From Burkholderiaceae bacterium (lineage in GTDB: Bacteria > Pseudomonadota > Gammaproteobacteria > Burkholderiales > Burkholderiaceae_C), in assembly GCA_026125795.1 (NCBI GenBank), contig JAHCKM010000004.1, forward strand, positions 434,001 to 498,000: a DNA stretch of 64,000 bases, read 5' to 3'. Below are positions 53,066 through 64,000 of this stretch, piece after piece. The translations under genes and the position numbers were made by a program. Numbering within the stretch: position 1 is the first letter of the stretch; each line of letters opens with the position of its first letter. The notes beneath the pieces were generated by a model. The model searched no databases, was not told the origin of the DNA, and saw only the letters and a list, made by a program, of their open reading frames with translations.

Positions 53066-53069
<4 letters not shown>
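52789..53069 (+). pseudogene. Remnant of an AlkB-like 2OG-Fe(II) dioxygenase
   Basis: The beginning (GTTIHTAQGSLFDP, frame of 52789) and the end (YRMAPTARWGWQHNVPPVPALRYSVTMR, another frame, stop at 53067-53069) each resemble AlkB-type demethylases. The end retains the last iron His in WQHNVP and the 2-oxoglutarate Arg region RYSVTMR. The middle with the HxD iron site is missing and the frame changes, so this is a decayed gene after internal deletion. It sits between udgX and prfC. Identification rests on short motifs. Confidence 0.5.
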
Positions 53070-54688
<1,619 letters not shown>

Positions 54689-54814
54689 CGAGAGTGCGCG
54701 CATCGACGGCGCGCGAGGCGGATTTCAGGTGTCACGCGCGCGCAGCACGCAGCGGCGCTCGCGACGGCAAGGCGCGATTATCCTAGGTCGGCCGCGTGCA
54801 TCTCAGAGACCGCC

Positions 54815-55450
54815 ATGTACCTGCCTGTCCACTTCGAGGAGACCCGCACGCCGGTGCTGCACGACCTGCTGAGCGCCCACCCGCTGGCCACCTGGGTCGT
54901 ACAAGGCGCCGACGGCCTGGTCGTGAACCACATCCCGTTCCTGATCGACACCGACCGCGGTCCGTTCGGCACGCTGGTCGGCCACGTGGCGCGTGCCAAC
55001 CCGGTCTGGAGGCAGCTCGCTGCGAGCGTGGCCGTGTTCCAAGGCCCGCAAGCCTATGTGTCGCCCAACTGGTACCCCAGCAAACATGCACACGGCAAGG
55101 CGGTGCCGACTTGGAACTACGCGGTGGTGCATGCGCACGGCACACCGCGCGCCGTCGACTCGCGCGACGCGCTGCTCGACATCGTGACGCGGCTGACGCA
55201 GGCGCACGAGGCGGGCCAGGCCGCGCCGTGGGCCGTGAGTGATGCGCCGGCCGACTTCATCGAGCAGATGCTCAAGGCCATCGTCGGCATCGAGATGCCG
55301 ATCGAGCGCTTGGTCGGCAAGTGGAAAGTGAGCCAGAACCGCAGCGAGGCCGACCGCCTCGGCACCGAGGCCGGGCTGCGCCACCAAGGTGAGGCACAAG
55401 CCCTGGCGATGGCGGCGCTGGTGGCCGAACGCCCCTCGGGCAAGCGCTAA
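54815..55450 (+). CDS. FMN-binding PaiB-type protein
   Basis: 211 residues. The split-barrel flavin-binding PaiB family: MYLPVHFEETRTPVLHDLLSAHPLATWV, NHIPFLIDTDRGPFGTLVGHVARANPVW, YVSPNWYPSKHAHGKAVPTWNY and GIEMPIERLVGKWKVSQNR. Bacillus PaiB is a negative regulator of sporulation and protease genes, but most members are uncharacterised and no DNA-binding domain is visible. Divergent from prfC. Its stop codon touches the Fur-box-like sequence of the next gene. Confidence 0.93.
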   Translation: MYLPVHFEETRTPVLHDLLSAHPLATWVVQGADGLVVNHIPFLIDTDRGPFGTLVGHVARANPVWRQLAASVAVFQGPQAYVSPNWYPSKHAHGKAVPTWNYAVVHAHGTPRAVDSRDALLDIVTRLTQAHEAGQAAPWAVSDAPADFIEQMLKAIVGIEMPIERLVGKWKVSQNRSEADRLGTEAGLRHQGEAQALAMAALVAERPSGKR

Positions 55451-55467
55451 TAAGAATCGTTCTCATC
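55449..55467 (+). promoter_or_regulatory. Fur box upstream of the TonB receptor operon
   Basis: The sequence AATAAGAATCGTTCTCATC is a good inverted repeat (AAGAA/TTCTC around TCG) of the beta/gammaproteobacterial Fur-box type. It lies 165 bases before the receptor ATG, directly after the PaiB-like gene. Confidence 0.8.
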
Positions 55468-55584
55468 TCATGCTAAGCTGACGCTCTCGAACGCCGCAGC
55501 GGTGCACGCTGCGCGCTTCGATCCCTCAGCCAGCCGGGACGCGCAGCGATTGCGCGCCAGCAAGCCGAACTCCAACAACTTGCT

Positions 55585-55611
55585 GAACCGCCTCGATCGA
55601 CGAGGCGGTTC
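55585..55611 (+). promoter_or_regulatory. Leader hairpin before the TonB receptor
   Basis: GAACCGCCTCG and CGAGGCGGTTC form a perfect 11-bp stem with loop ATCGA, ending 9 bases before the Shine-Dalgarno GGAGGTGA (55621-55628). It has no U-tract, so it is unlikely to terminate; mRNA stability or translational control is possible. Confidence 0.5.
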
Positions 55612-55632
55612 CCCGATCGCGGAGGTGAGTCG

Positions 55633-58011
55633 ATGTCCCGCCATGCCTCGCGGCGCAAACGCGCTGTGCTTCAGCCGGAGTGCCGCGCACACGCCGCCAG
55701 CACCACGCCGCCGTGTCCACCGTTATTGCCGTTGGGCGCCATCGCCGCGGGCTTCGGCCTGTGGGGCGGTGCCGCGATGGCACAAGGCCAGCCGGCGGCC
55801 GCAGAGCCGGCGGCGGCCGCTGCGTCGGCACCCGCGGAGGGCACGATGCCGCCGGTGCGCGTGAAGGGACGTGCCGAAAGCGACAACACGTCGGTGCGCG
55901 CAACGACCACCACGATCGGCAAGGGCGTGCAGGAGGTGCGCGACATCCCGCAATCGCTGACGGTGGTCACCGAGAAGCTGATGGAAGACCGTCGCACCGA
56001 GACCCTCAAGCAGGCGCTGAAGCAGACCTCCGGCATCACGTTCCAGGCCGCCGAGGGCGGCGAGGAAGACATCCGCCTGCGCGGCTTTCCGCTCGCCACC
56101 AGCGGCGATATCTACGTCGACGGCATGCGCGACCCGGCCTTCTACGACCGCGACACCTTCAGCTACGACCGCGTCGAGCTGCTGCGCGGCTCGGCATCGA
56201 TGCTGTTCGGCCGCGGCTCGACCGGCGGCGTGGTCAACCAGGTGCACAAGCAGGCCTTTCTCGACAACGCCAGCGAGGTGAGCTTCACGCTCGGCTCGGG
56301 CGACACCATGCGCTTCACCGGCGACTTCAACCTGAAAACCGGCGAACGCTCGGCGCTGCGCATCAACGCGATGACCACCGATGCCGACCAGTGGGGCAAC
56401 TTCATCGACAAGCAGGGCCTGGCCCTGAACGCGCGCTTGGGCATCGGCAGCGACGACGAGTGGATGCTCGGCGGCTATCACCTGCAGAACCACAACGGCG
56501 TCAACTACGGGCTGCCGTGGATCCGCCGATCGTCGTCGCAGACCAGCGGCAACCCGTCGACGATCATGGAGTTCCTCGACCCCAGGGTCTACTACAACGC
56601 GGCGAGCGACTACAACGACAGCAGCGCGTCGTACGCCACGCTCACCAACACGCGGCGCTTCTCCGGCGGCAGCCTGCTGAAGACGATGCTGCGCAGCGGC
56701 CATTTCACGCGCGATCTGCGCGCGGGCACGATCCGTTTCTGCACCTTCAACGCCACCACGGCGCCGACCTGCCCGGCGTCGCCGCCCGGCCTCGACAACG
56801 TGAGCGACGCCACGGTGCTGAACCGCGGCACCAACAACAAGGTGCAGGAGATGTACACGACCTACCTGCAGAGCGACTACTCGGTGTCTTTCGAGAAGTT
56901 CGGCTTCAAGCACGAGGTGCTGGCCGGACTCGATGCGGCCCACGAGGAGTTCACCGGCTACCGCGCCGTCGAGGCGGTGGACGGCAGCACGCTGAACAAG
57001 AACCTCCAGCGCACCACGCTGGGCACGCCCAACGACGGCGGCGGCTTCGTCGACGAGAGCCTGCGCGCGGTGCGCCGGCAAAGCGCGTTCGACGCCAAGT
57101 CGATCGGCGTCTACGCGCAGGATCTGATCCAGGTGGCCGAGCATTGGAAGATCCTTGCCGGCCTGCGCTACGACAAGGTCAAGGGTAGCTATCAGTCGTT
57201 CCAGGCACAGTCGTCGGCCACCGTGGCGCTGGGCACCGTCACCGCCGATCGCGGCCGCTCCGACGGTCTGTGGAGCAAGCGCTTCGGCGTGCTGTTCCAG
57301 CCCAGCGACCGGCAGACCTACTACGTGAGCCACGGCACGTCGTTCAACACCTCGGGCGACACCTACCAGTACGACCTGCCCGGCAGCAACACGCCGCCCG
57401 AGGCGAGCCGCAACATCGAGATCGGGGCTAAGCTCGACCTGTTCGATGGCCGGCTCAGCACCGCGGTGGCCGCATTCCGCACGACGAAGTACAACGAGCG
57501 CAACCGCGATTCGCCGAACGGCACGCCGATCGACGACTATTTGCTGTCCGGCCAGCGCCACGCCAACGGCCTGGACATCAACCTCGCCGGCCGCATCAGC
57601 GCGCAGTGGGAGCTCTACGGGTCGTACACCTGGATCCCGTCGGCGACGATCGATGCCGGCAACCCCGACGGCACCACGCTGACCGGCGAGCAGGTGGGCC
57701 AGCGCCCGTCGATGACGCCGCGGCACAGCGGCACGATCTGGAGCACCTACCAGGTGACGCCGAGGTGGCGTTTCGGCGCCGGATTGAATGCGCGCAGCTC
57801 TGCAACGCCGCTGCGCAACCCCGCTGGCATCGTGGCGCCGAAGTTCGTCACCGGCGACCTGCTGGCCGAGTACACGCCGACCGATCAGGTCGCGCTCAAG
57901 CTCAACGTGCTCAATTTGACGGACAAGCACTATGCCGACTCGCTGTACAGCGGGCACTACATCCAGGGTGCACCGCGCACGGTGCAGGTCACGCTGACCA
58001 CGCGGTTCTAG
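55633..58011 (+). CDS. TonB-dependent siderophore receptor (Fiu-like)
   Basis: 792 residues. Long Arg-rich signal peptide (about 1-50, ending AMAQG), a short Ala/Pro stretch, plug domain (about 85-200; VRDIPQSLTVVTEKLMEDR, DIRLRGFPLATSGDIYVDGMRD, ELLRGSASMLFGRGSTGGVVNQV) and a beta-barrel ending in Phe (QVTLTTRF). Catecholate-type ferric siderophore receptor by similarity of the plug. Very strong GGAGGTGA ribosome site. It is followed by a PiuC/YbiX gene, the same pairing as E. coli fiu-ybiX, which supports iron uptake under Fur. Confidence 0.94.
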   Translation: MSRHASRRKRAVLQPECRAHAASTTPPCPPLLPLGAIAAGFGLWGGAAMAQGQPAAAEPAAAAASAPAEGTMPPVRVKGRAESDNTSVRATTTTIGKGVQEVRDIPQSLTVVTEKLMEDRRTETLKQALKQTSGITFQAAEGGEEDIRLRGFPLATSGDIYVDGMRDPAFYDRDTFSYDRVELLRGSASMLFGRGSTGGVVNQVHKQAFLDNASEVSFTLGSGDTMRFTGDFNLKTGERSALRINAMTTDADQWGNFIDKQGLALNARLGIGSDDEWMLGGYHLQNHNGVNYGLPWIRRSSSQTSGNPSTIMEFLDPRVYYNAASDYNDSSASYATLTNTRRFSGGSLLKTMLRSGHFTRDLRAGTIRFCTFNATTAPTCPASPPGLDNVSDATVLNRGTNNKVQEMYTTYLQSDYSVSFEKFGFKHEVLAGLDAAHEEFTGYRAVEAVDGSTLNKNLQRTTLGTPNDGGGFVDESLRAVRRQSAFDAKSIGVYAQDLIQVAEHWKILAGLRYDKVKGSYQSFQAQSSATVALGTVTADRGRSDGLWSKRFGVLFQPSDRQTYYVSHGTSFNTSGDTYQYDLPGSNTPPEASRNIEIGAKLDLFDGRLSTAVAAFRTTKYNERNRDSPNGTPIDDYLLSGQRHANGLDINLAGRISAQWELYGSYTWIPSATIDAGNPDGTTLTGEQVGQRPSMTPRHSGTIWSTYQVTPRWRFGAGLNARSSATPLRNPAGIVAPKFVTGDLLAEYTPTDQVALKLNVLNLTDKHYADSLYSGHYIQGAPRTVQVTLTTRF

Positions 58012-58020
58012 AGGCTGACG

Positions 58021-58710
58021 ATGCTGCTTCACGTGCCGGACGTGTTGACTGCGGGCGAACTCGCCGAAGTGCGCGCGCTCCTCGAGCGCGCGCCGTGGGG
58101 CGACGGCCGTGTCACCGCCGGCGTGCAGAGCGCGCAGGCCAAGAACAACGAGCAGCTGCCGCAGGACGCGGCAGAAGCGGCAGCGCTGCAGCAGATCGTC
58201 ATGCGCGCCCTGAACCGGCACGCGCTGTTCTTCAGCGCCGCGCTGCCCAAGCGCGTGTTCCCGCCGTTGTTCAACCGCTACGGCGGCGCGGCCAACGCCT
58301 TTGGCAACCACGTCGACAACGCGGTGCGCTACCTGCCCGGTGGGCGCGCCGAGCGCGTGCGCACCGACGTGAGCTGCACGCTGTTTCTGAGCGACCCCGC
58401 GAGCTATGACGGCGGCGATCTGGTGGTCGAGGACACCTTCGGCACGCGCAGCGTCAAGCTGCCGGCCGGCGACCTGGTGCTCTACCCCGGCACCAGCGTG
58501 CACCGGGTGGAGCCGGTGACGCGCGGCTTTCGCGTCGCCAGCTTCTTCTGGCTCGAGAGCATGGTGCGCAGCGACGAGCAGCGGCGCCTGCTGTACGAGA
58601 TGGACACGCAGCTGATGCGGCTGCGCGCCAGCGTCGGTGAGACCGATCCTGCGGTGATCGGCCTCACCGGCACGTATCACAACCTTCTTCGCATGTGGGG
58701 CGACGTATGA
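58021..58710 (+). CDS. PKHD-type 2OG-Fe(II) hydroxylase (PiuC/YbiX)
   Basis: 229 residues. Double-stranded beta-helix dioxygenase with H97-x-D99 in GNHVDNAV, distal His161 in [10 protein letters not shown], and the 2-oxoglutarate Arg about ten residues later ([10 protein letters not shown]). N-terminal [16 protein letters not shown] and the C-terminal NLLRMWGDV are typical. Usually adjacent to TonB-dependent siderophore receptors, as here (9 bases after). Its substrate is unproven. Stop overlaps the PepSY gene ATG. Confidence 0.94.
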   Translation: MLLHVPDVLTAGELAEVRALLERAPWGDGRVTAGVQSAQAKNNEQLPQDAAEAAALQQIVMRALNRHALFFSAALPKRVFPPLFNRYGGAANAFGNHVDNAVRYLPGGRAERVRTDVSCTLFLSDPASYDGGDLVVEDTFGTRSVKLPAGDLVLYPGTSVHRVEPVTRGFRVASFFWLESMVRSDEQRRLLYEMDTQLMRLRASVGETDPAVIGLTGTYHNLLRMWGDV

Positions 58711-58973
58711 AATCGCTTCTTGCCGCCATCACGCTCGTGTCGGTCGCTGCTGCGCAGGCCCAGCACGCAGAGCGCTGCGAGCCGATCTCCAAGCAAGGGT
58801 GGAAGCCTCAGGCCGAACTCGAGCGCATGCTGGCCGATCGGGGCTGGAAGATCAGCCGTGTCAAGATCGAGAACGGCTGCTACGAGGTCTACGGCCGCGA
58901 CGCCAAGGGCAATCGCCGCGAGACCTTCTTCCATCCGAAGAATTTCGAGGTCGTCACGGCGCCCAAGCCATGA
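58707..58973 (+). CDS. Small exported PepSY-domain protein
   Basis: 88 residues. Signal peptide (1-18, VSVAAAQAQ) followed by one PepSY unit: [46 protein letters not shown], divided between an alpha helix and a beta meander. Two Cys (C25 in ERCEP and one in ENGCYEV) could pair in the periplasm. Overlaps piuC by 4 bases and the next ATG by 4, so all are one operon. Small PepSY proteins commonly accompany cytochrome b561 genes, and a broken one follows. Confidence 0.9.
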   Translation: MKSLLAAITLVSVAAAQAQHAERCEPISKQGWKPQAELERMLADRGWKISRVKIENGCYEVYGRDAKGNRRETFFHPKNFEVVTAPKP

Positions 58974-59406
58974 ACATCCCGGTGTGGGACCGGGCGTGGT
59001 GCTCGCTTACGCACGCGACGTGCTGGCCGGTAGCGCACCACGCCACATCGGGCACAACCCGCTCGGCGGCTTGATGGCCGTGGCGCTGTGGGCCAGCATC
59101 GGGGGGCTTGCGCTGACGGGCTGGCTCTACACCACCGATGCCTTCTTCGGCGACGCAACGGTCGAGGCGGTGCACGAGGCCATCGCGTGGGCGATGCTGC
59201 TGCTGGTGCTGCTGCACGTCGCCGGCGCGATCGTCACCGGACGCGGGCACCACGAGAACCTGGTGGCCGCGATGTGGCACGGGCGCAAGCGCGCAGCGCA
59301 GGCGGGCGACATTGACCAGGTCCCTGAACAGGGCCACGTTCGACATGCCGCACACTGTTGCGCATGCCCGAGTTGCCCGACATCACCGTCTACGCGGAGA
59401 GCCTAG
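58970..59406 (+). pseudogene. Cytochrome b561 gene with internal deletion and frameshift
   Basis: It starts at an ATG overlapping the PepSY stop with the cytochrome b561 N-terminus MNIPVWDRA. The frame then shifts to VLAYARDVLAGSAPRHIGHNP and the following helices, which correspond to the second half of the protein. The segment that should encode helices 1 and 2 with their haem His is absent. The second half keeps HEAIAWAMLLLVLLHVAGAIV. The shifted frame runs on to 59406, over the start of the glycosylase gene. A non-functional remnant is most likely, unless a truncated product starts at a GTG near 59000. Confidence 0.7.
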
Positions 59407-60266
59407 CGGCCAAGCTGAGGGGCGACACGCTGCAGCGCGTGCGGGTGCTCAATCCGTTCGTGCTGCGCACGGCACTGCCGCCGATCACGCAGGCCGACGG
59501 CGCGCGCGTCACCGGCATCGAGCGGCTCGGCAAGCGCATCGTGCTGGCCTTGAAGGCAGCCGACGATGTTGAGCTGTTCCTCGTGATCCACCTGATGATC
59601 GCCGGCCGGTTGCGCTGGCTCGCGGCCGGCGCCAAGCCACCGGCCAAGGGTGCGTTGGCCACCTTCATGTTCAACGCCGGCACCTTGCTGCTGACCGAAG
59701 CCGGCACCAAGCGCCGCGCGTCGATCCACCTCGTGGCCGGGCGCGCGGCGCTGCAGGCGATGGATCCCGGCGGCATCGACGTGCGGCAATCCGACGTCGC
59801 CGCGTTCGCGCGCCAGCTGAAGGCCGAGAACCACACGCTCAAGCGCAGCCTGACCAACCCGCGGCTGTTCAGCGGCATCGGCAACGCCTATTCCGACGAG
59901 ATCCTGCACCGCGCGCGGCTGTCGCCGATCGTGCTGACAAGCAAGCTCACGATCGAGGAGATCGCGCGCCTGCACCAGGCCACGCGCGAGGTGATGACCG
60001 AATGGATCGAGCGGCTCTCAGCCGAGGCCGCGCGGGCCGGCGGATGGCCGGAGAAGGTGACGGCCTTTCACCCGGCCATGGCGGTGCACGGACGTTTTGG
60101 CCAGCCGTGTCCGGTGTGCGGCTCGCCGGTGCAGCGCATCGTGCACGCCGACAACGAGACCAACTACTGCGCGCGCTGCCAGACCGGCGGCCGCTTGCTG
60201 GCCGACCGCGCGCTGTCGACGCTGCTCAAGGCCAGCTGGCCCCGGCACATCGACGACATCGAGTGA
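59364..60266 (+). CDS. Fpg/Nei-family DNA glycosylase
   Basis: 300 residues. Base-excision repair glycosylase/AP lyase. After Met removal the N-terminal Pro and Glu (MPELPDITVY) are the catalytic pair, with Lys in GKRIVLAL. The helix-two-turn-helix region is NPRLFSGIGNAYSDEILHRARLSP, and the C-terminal zinc finger is C-P-V-C ... C-A-R-C in CPVCGSPVQRIVHADNETN followed by YCARCQTGGR. Whether it prefers oxidised purines (Fpg) or pyrimidines (Nei) is open. It starts inside the broken cytochrome frame. Confidence 0.93.
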   Translation: MPELPDITVYAESLAAKLRGDTLQRVRVLNPFVLRTALPPITQADGARVTGIERLGKRIVLALKAADDVELFLVIHLMIAGRLRWLAAGAKPPAKGALATFMFNAGTLLLTEAGTKRRASIHLVAGRAALQAMDPGGIDVRQSDVAAFARQLKAENHTLKRSLTNPRLFSGIGNAYSDEILHRARLSPIVLTSKLTIEEIARLHQATREVMTEWIERLSAEAARAGGWPEKVTAFHPAMAVHGRFGQPCPVCGSPVQRIVHADNETNYCARCQTGGRLLADRALSTLLKASWPRHIDDIE

Positions 60267-60320
60267 CGCGTCGGTCTTCCAGCAGCGGACGCAGCATCCG
60301 GGCGGTCTCTTGGCTACGGC

Positions 60321-60364
60321 TCACATCGCTGCGCGATCTGACCCCACGCCGAAAACGGCGTGGG
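60321..60364 (+). repeat. Intergenic double-hairpin repeat, copy 3
   Basis: Hairpin 1: TCACATCGC-TGC-GCGATCTGA (60321-60341), one mismatch. Hairpin 2: CCCACGCC-GAAAAC-GGCGTGGG (60343-60364), perfect 8-bp stem. It lies between the converging glycosylase and dps genes, two bases from the dps stop. Hairpin 1 is nearly identical to that of the copy at 43312, while hairpin 2 keeps GCCGAAA-CGG but has different arms. Confidence 0.7.
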
Positions 60365-60366
60365 AA

Positions 60367-60864
60367 CTACTCTTCCAATAGCGATCGCAGCATCCACGCC
60401 GTTTTTTCATGGATGTCGAGTCGTTGGGTCAGCAGATCGGCCGTCGGCTGGTCGTTGGCTTCATTGACCAGCGGAAACAGCTCGCGCGCCGTGCGGGCCA
60501 CCGCCTCGTGGCCCTGCACGAGGATGCGCACCATCTCCAGCGCCTTGGGCGGCGTGGCCGGCGCGTCGGGCACCGTGGCCAGCGAGCCGAACTGGCCATA
60601 ACTGCCCGGTGCCGCATGGCCGAGAGCGCGGATGCGCTCGGCGATCGGGTCCACCGCGTTCCACAGCTCGGTGTACTGGGTCATGAACATCGCGTGCAGC
60701 GTGTTGAACATCGGACCGGTCACGTTCCAGTGGAAGTTGTGCGTGGTCAGGTACAGCGTGTAGGTGTCGGCCAGCAGGCGGCTCAAACCGTTGGCGATGG
60801 CCGCGCGGTCCTTGTCGCCGATGCCGATGTGGATGCCGGGAGCGGTGGTGTGGTTCTTGGCCAT
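60367..60864 (-). CDS. dps: Dps-family DNA-binding ferritin-like protein
   Basis: 165 residues. Four-helix ferritin-like fold with the ferroxidase motif [20 protein letters not shown], followed by the helix region [18 protein letters not shown]; His and Asp/Glu residues for iron at the dimer interface are present. The short N-terminus [20 protein letters not shown] has few Lys, so DNA binding may be weak. Stores iron and protects against peroxide, consistent with katG and the iron operon nearby. Confidence 0.95.
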   Translation of the reverse strand: MAKNHTTAPGIHIGIGDKDRAAIANGLSRLLADTYTLYLTTHNFHWNVTGPMFNTLHAMFMTQYTELWNAVDPIAERIRALGHAAPGSYGQFGSLATVPDAPATPPKALEMVRILVQGHEAVARTARELFPLVNEANDQPTADLLTQRLDIHEKTAWMLRSLLEE

Positions 60865-61385
60865 GGCGTGCTCGCTTTCTGTCGTTGGGACGGGGGGTGC
60901 GTACGGATCAAGATAGGTGCTGATCGGCGCGCGGTCCATTTGATAGAGACAAGTGTCGCGATAGGGCCCGTCGTTCCCGGGATCTCCACTGGAACGGCAC
61001 CACTTGTTCGGAACCATCACCTTGCCCATGATGTCCGGGCGCTGGCGCGCGGCGGCGCCACGTTTCAAATGTGCCCCCGGGGTCCCATGACGGATCTGAC
61101 GCGGCTCAAAAGAGCGGTCTGGTTGTGAGCCTTTCGTGATCGCGGGCCGATTTCCACCGTGCATGCCCATCCCCGGCCATCGAGGGTCGGCACCGAGCCA
61201 ACGACGGAGCACCGATCATCCACACGCCGAGCGCATGGGCGCACGCAGCGCTCACCGTAAGCCGCCATCGCCGGCTGTTGTGGAACGCGTCGACGAAAGC
61301 GACGAGGCGCTGATGACCCTGCCGACGTGTCGGCTCGAGGAGCTGTGGCCGTGGACCGGCCCGTGACCGCGCGCCGCGGGACGTC
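60865..61385. other. 521-base gene-free region between dps and the cytochrome c gene
   Basis: No supported gene. Frames on both strands lack start signals and recognisable composition. It should hold the dps promoter (minus strand). I looked for an OxyR site (ATAG-N7-CTAT repeats) near 60910-60970: ATAG half-sites exist but the spacing does not fit. Confidence 0.5.
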
Positions 61386-61970
61386 TCACTGGCCCGCGGT
61401 CTTCTGTGCCGGCGGCAGCGGCTCGGGCACGCGGTTCTTGATCGGCGGCACCGTGCGCAGGTAGGCGTACACCGCCTCCAGGTCGGCATCGGTGAAGTTG
61501 TTGTAGACGGGGATCGGCATCGGCGGCAGCACCGGCCGGCCGCGTCCCATGTGGCGGCCGGTGCGAATGGTGCTCATGAAGTCCTTCAGCGTCCATTGGC
61601 CCAGACCGGTTTCGGCATCCGGCGTCAGGTTGGCCGTGAAGCTGACGCCCCACGGTCCGGCGTGCGCGGTGTTGGTGGCCGACGACGTGACCAGCCAGGG
61701 TCCGGCCGGCAACGTTGGTGCGGGCGGCATCTGAAGCGCCTCGGGGTGGCCAGACAGCATGCGGCTCATGTCGGGCTCGGGGCCGTTGGGGCCGATCTTG
61801 AACGGGGTGTGGCAGTCGTGGCATCCGCTGGTGTTCACCAAGTACTTGCCGCGGGCCACCGGGGTGGTGTGGTCGGCAGCCGCGGCGCGCGGCGACGCGG
61901 TGAGCACCGTGGCCGCGAGCGCGGCCAGCGCGGCCGCGGTGCAATAGATGTGGATCACTCTGGGGTTCAT
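61386..61970 (-). CDS. Exported cytochrome c (single haem)
   Basis: 194 residues. Signal peptide (1-31, ending ASPRAAAAD), then the haem site C-H-D-C-H in VNTSGCHDCHTPFKIG and a distal Met in the VLPPMPIPVYNNFTDADLEAVYAYL segment, typical of class I cytochromes c. Start overlaps the stop of the diheme gene (read on the minus strand), so the two are co-transcribed and translationally coupled. Likely periplasmic electron transfer. Confidence 0.92.
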   Translation of the reverse strand: MNPRVIHIYCTAAALAALAATVLTASPRAAAADHTTPVARGKYLVNTSGCHDCHTPFKIGPNGPEPDMSRMLSGHPEALQMPPAPTLPAGPWLVTSSATNTAHAGPWGVSFTANLTPDAETGLGQWTLKDFMSTIRTGRHMGRGRPVLPPMPIPVYNNFTDADLEAVYAYLRTVPPIKNRVPEPLPPAQKTAGQ

Positions 61971-63004
61971 GGCGTGGGGCTCCTCGATTCAAGGGAAAGG
62001 TCGTGGCGGATCCACCGCTCGACGAGGCGCAAGCCCTCGTCGTCGGCGATGTCGGTGCCCAGTGGCGGCATCTGCAGGCGCGCGTCGCGCGAGCGCATGC
62101 GCAGCGCGAGCGTGCTGCGCCCGGGTGCGCCAGGCTCGATCAGGTTCGTGGCGTGCGGCCAGGCCGGTGTGCGGAAGCGTCCGGCGACGGCCAGCACCGA
62201 GCCCAACACGTCGCTGCGGCTCGCCTCCGGCTGTGCAGCCGATTGCGCCAGCGTGAGGCGCAACGGCACGCCGGCGCCGCTGCGGTTGTGGCAGTGGCCG
62301 CAATTGGCGTGCAGATACCCGAGCGCGGCGCGTTCGGTGGCCGATCGGGCCGCGATCTGCGGCGGTTGCTGCTGCAGTGCGCTCGGCAGGTTGCGCACCG
62401 AGCCGCGCTCGACCCATTCGTTCAGCGGCAGCTGCAGCGCATTAAAGCCGAGCACCGGCGTGGCCGTGCTCTCGTGGCAGCCGGTGCAGTCGGTGCGCGA
62501 CGGCACGGCGTAGCGGCCACCGGGCGCCTGCGCCACCGGCCAGCCAGCCACGCCGCGCGCCGGCGCCAGCACGGCGTCGCTGCCGTCGCCGTTCCACAGG
62601 TAGGTCGCGTAGCGCCACGAGCCGTCGGGCAGCCGCTCGATCGTGCGCGTCTCGATGCGCCGGCCGGCGTGGCTGAACTCCTTCCACAGCTTGGTGCCGG
62701 GCGGAAACTGCCACGCGTCGGCTTGCGTGGCGTCGATGGAGGTGCCCGGCGGCAGCGCGATCCAACGCCGCTTGTCGGCGCCGTCGGACCACAGCGGGTA
62801 GTGCGGCGCAAAGGGCAACACGCCGGGGCGCACCAGCTGCGTCGACCCGGCGGCGTACAGCCCCGTGTCGCTCAAACGCTCCGGCAGGGCATCATCGGCG
62901 GCCGCATGCGCGGCGCCCGCCAGCAGCAGCGCGAGCCCCACACGGGCCGGCCCGCGACGCCGCGGGCGGCGGGCGCTGGGGTCGAAGCGGGCGGCGGCAT
63001 CCAT
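61967..63004 (-). CDS. Exported diheme c-type cytochrome-like protein
   Basis: 345 residues. Signal segment (about 20-37, [15 protein letters not shown]), then [42 protein letters not shown], a block known from the SO_2930-type family of haem proteins and here split over residues 40-80. Two CxxCH sites: C-T-G-C-H in [11 protein letters not shown] and C-G-H-C-H in [12 protein letters not shown]. Heads the two-gene cytochrome operon. Function unknown; an exported redox role is the inference. Confidence 0.88.
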   Translation of the reverse strand: MDAAARFDPSARRPRRRGPARVGLALLLAGAAHAAADDALPERLSDTGLYAAGSTQLVRPGVLPFAPHYPLWSDGADKRRWIALPPGTSIDATQADAWQFPPGTKLWKEFSHAGRRIETRTIERLPDGSWRYATYLWNGDGSDAVLAPARGVAGWPVAQAPGGRYAVPSRTDCTGCHESTATPVLGFNALQLPLNEWVERGSVRNLPSALQQQPPQIAARSATERAALGYLHANCGHCHNRSGAGVPLRLTLAQSAAQPEASRSDVLGSVLAVAGRFRTPAWPHATNLIEPGAPGRSTLALRMRSRDARLQMPPLGTDIADDEGLRLVERWIRHDLSLESRSPTP

Positions 63005-63060
63005 GATGGGGTCGCAGTGTGTCGAGCGCCTCGGCGCGCCACATCGCCCATTGGAGCCAT

Positions 63061-63096
63061 GCCCGTGCCACGCGCGGGCCAGCGCGTGGCACGGGC
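63061..63096 (-). terminator. Long hairpin after katG
   Basis: GCCCGTGCCACGCGC (63061-63075) pairs perfectly with GCGCGTGGCACGGGC (63082-63096), a 15-bp stem with a six-base loop, 9 bases after the katG stop. There is no U-tract on the katG-coding strand, so it may act as an mRNA-end stabiliser rather than a true intrinsic terminator. Confidence 0.5.
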
Positions 63097-63104
63097 GCGA
63101 TCGC

Positions 63105-64000
<896 letters not shown>

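Noticed and set aside
55723-58680. Open frame of nearly 1000 codons antisense to the TonB receptor and piuC
   Set aside because: Same antisense GC artefact; the receptor strand has signal peptide, plug motifs and a strong ribosome site.
60895-60980. OxyR binding site upstream of dps
   Set aside because: Several ATAG half-sites are present but not with the ATAG-N7-CTAT spacing of the consensus.
61136-61366. Short plus-strand frame between dps and the cytochrome c gene
   Set aside because: No ribosome site, no recognisable composition or domain; treated as non-coding.

Overview
The window is GC-rich (roughly two-thirds G+C), densely packed chromosomal DNA from a betaproteobacterium, most likely a Burkholderiales member of the Rubrivivax/Leptothrix/Ideonella type. 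Evidence: an mnmG-rsmG-parA-parB block with parS sites (usually near oriC), a pilT-yggS-proC neighbourhood, an rsmI-yraN-SIS-BON block like E. coli yraL-yraN-diaA-dolP, and prkA-yeaH-spoVR. This placement is inference from gene content. I saw no tRNA, rRNA, CRISPR array, prophage or IS element.

Layout. 1-4.9 kb: a signalling operon (GAF histidine kinase, periplasmic binding protein, receiver protein, receiver-adenylate cyclase fusion, Crp/Fnr regulator), followed by a possible PD-(D/E)XK nuclease. 5.6-12 kb: TerC, a thioredoxin-like protein, an exported alpha/beta hydrolase and a NatAB-type ABC exporter. 12-17.1 kb: a LuxR-type regulator with a lux-box-like site before its own gene and another before a 53-residue double-glycine peptide gene, then an HlyD protein and a C39-peptidase ABC exporter. 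17.2-23.4 kb: mnmG, rsmG, parA, GNAT, argC (reverse) and parB, with two parS sites. 23.8-28.6 kb: prkA-yeaH-spoVR behind a long structured leader. 28.6-36 kb: exported subtilase, FAD oxidase, PduO adenosyltransferase, aroG with an aromatic-amino-acid attenuator, and tldD. 36-46.6 kb: rsmI/yraN/SIS/BON, a HIBADH-type dehydrogenase, pilU-CNB-pilT, yggS, gdhA, proC and ubiA. 46.7-52.8 kb: two acyl-CoA ligases, cupin, GST, MerR and a UdgX-type protein. 52.8-64 kb: an AlkB-like remnant, prfC, a PaiB-like protein, a Fur-linked Fiu/PiuC/PepSY iron operon, a broken cytochrome b561, an Fpg/Nei glycosylase, dps, two cytochrome c genes and the 3' part of katG.

The best candidate for an undescribed system is the 12.4-17.1 kb locus. 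A LuxR-family regulator, in which Phe replaces the usual lactone-contacting Trp, sits before a tiny secreted peptide (predicted cargo VGETNLPKSGW) and a dedicated exporter. Both promoters carry a CTG-N10-CAG palindrome with the same left half, CTGTAAGA. No luxI, modification enzyme or immunity gene is visible. The second notable element is the aroG leader, whose 25-codon open frame contains FFFAYFWF and precedes a strong terminator that can be replaced by a competing pairing.

Other points: a three-copy family of intergenic double hairpins, and two genes decayed by internal deletion with both ends still recognisable.
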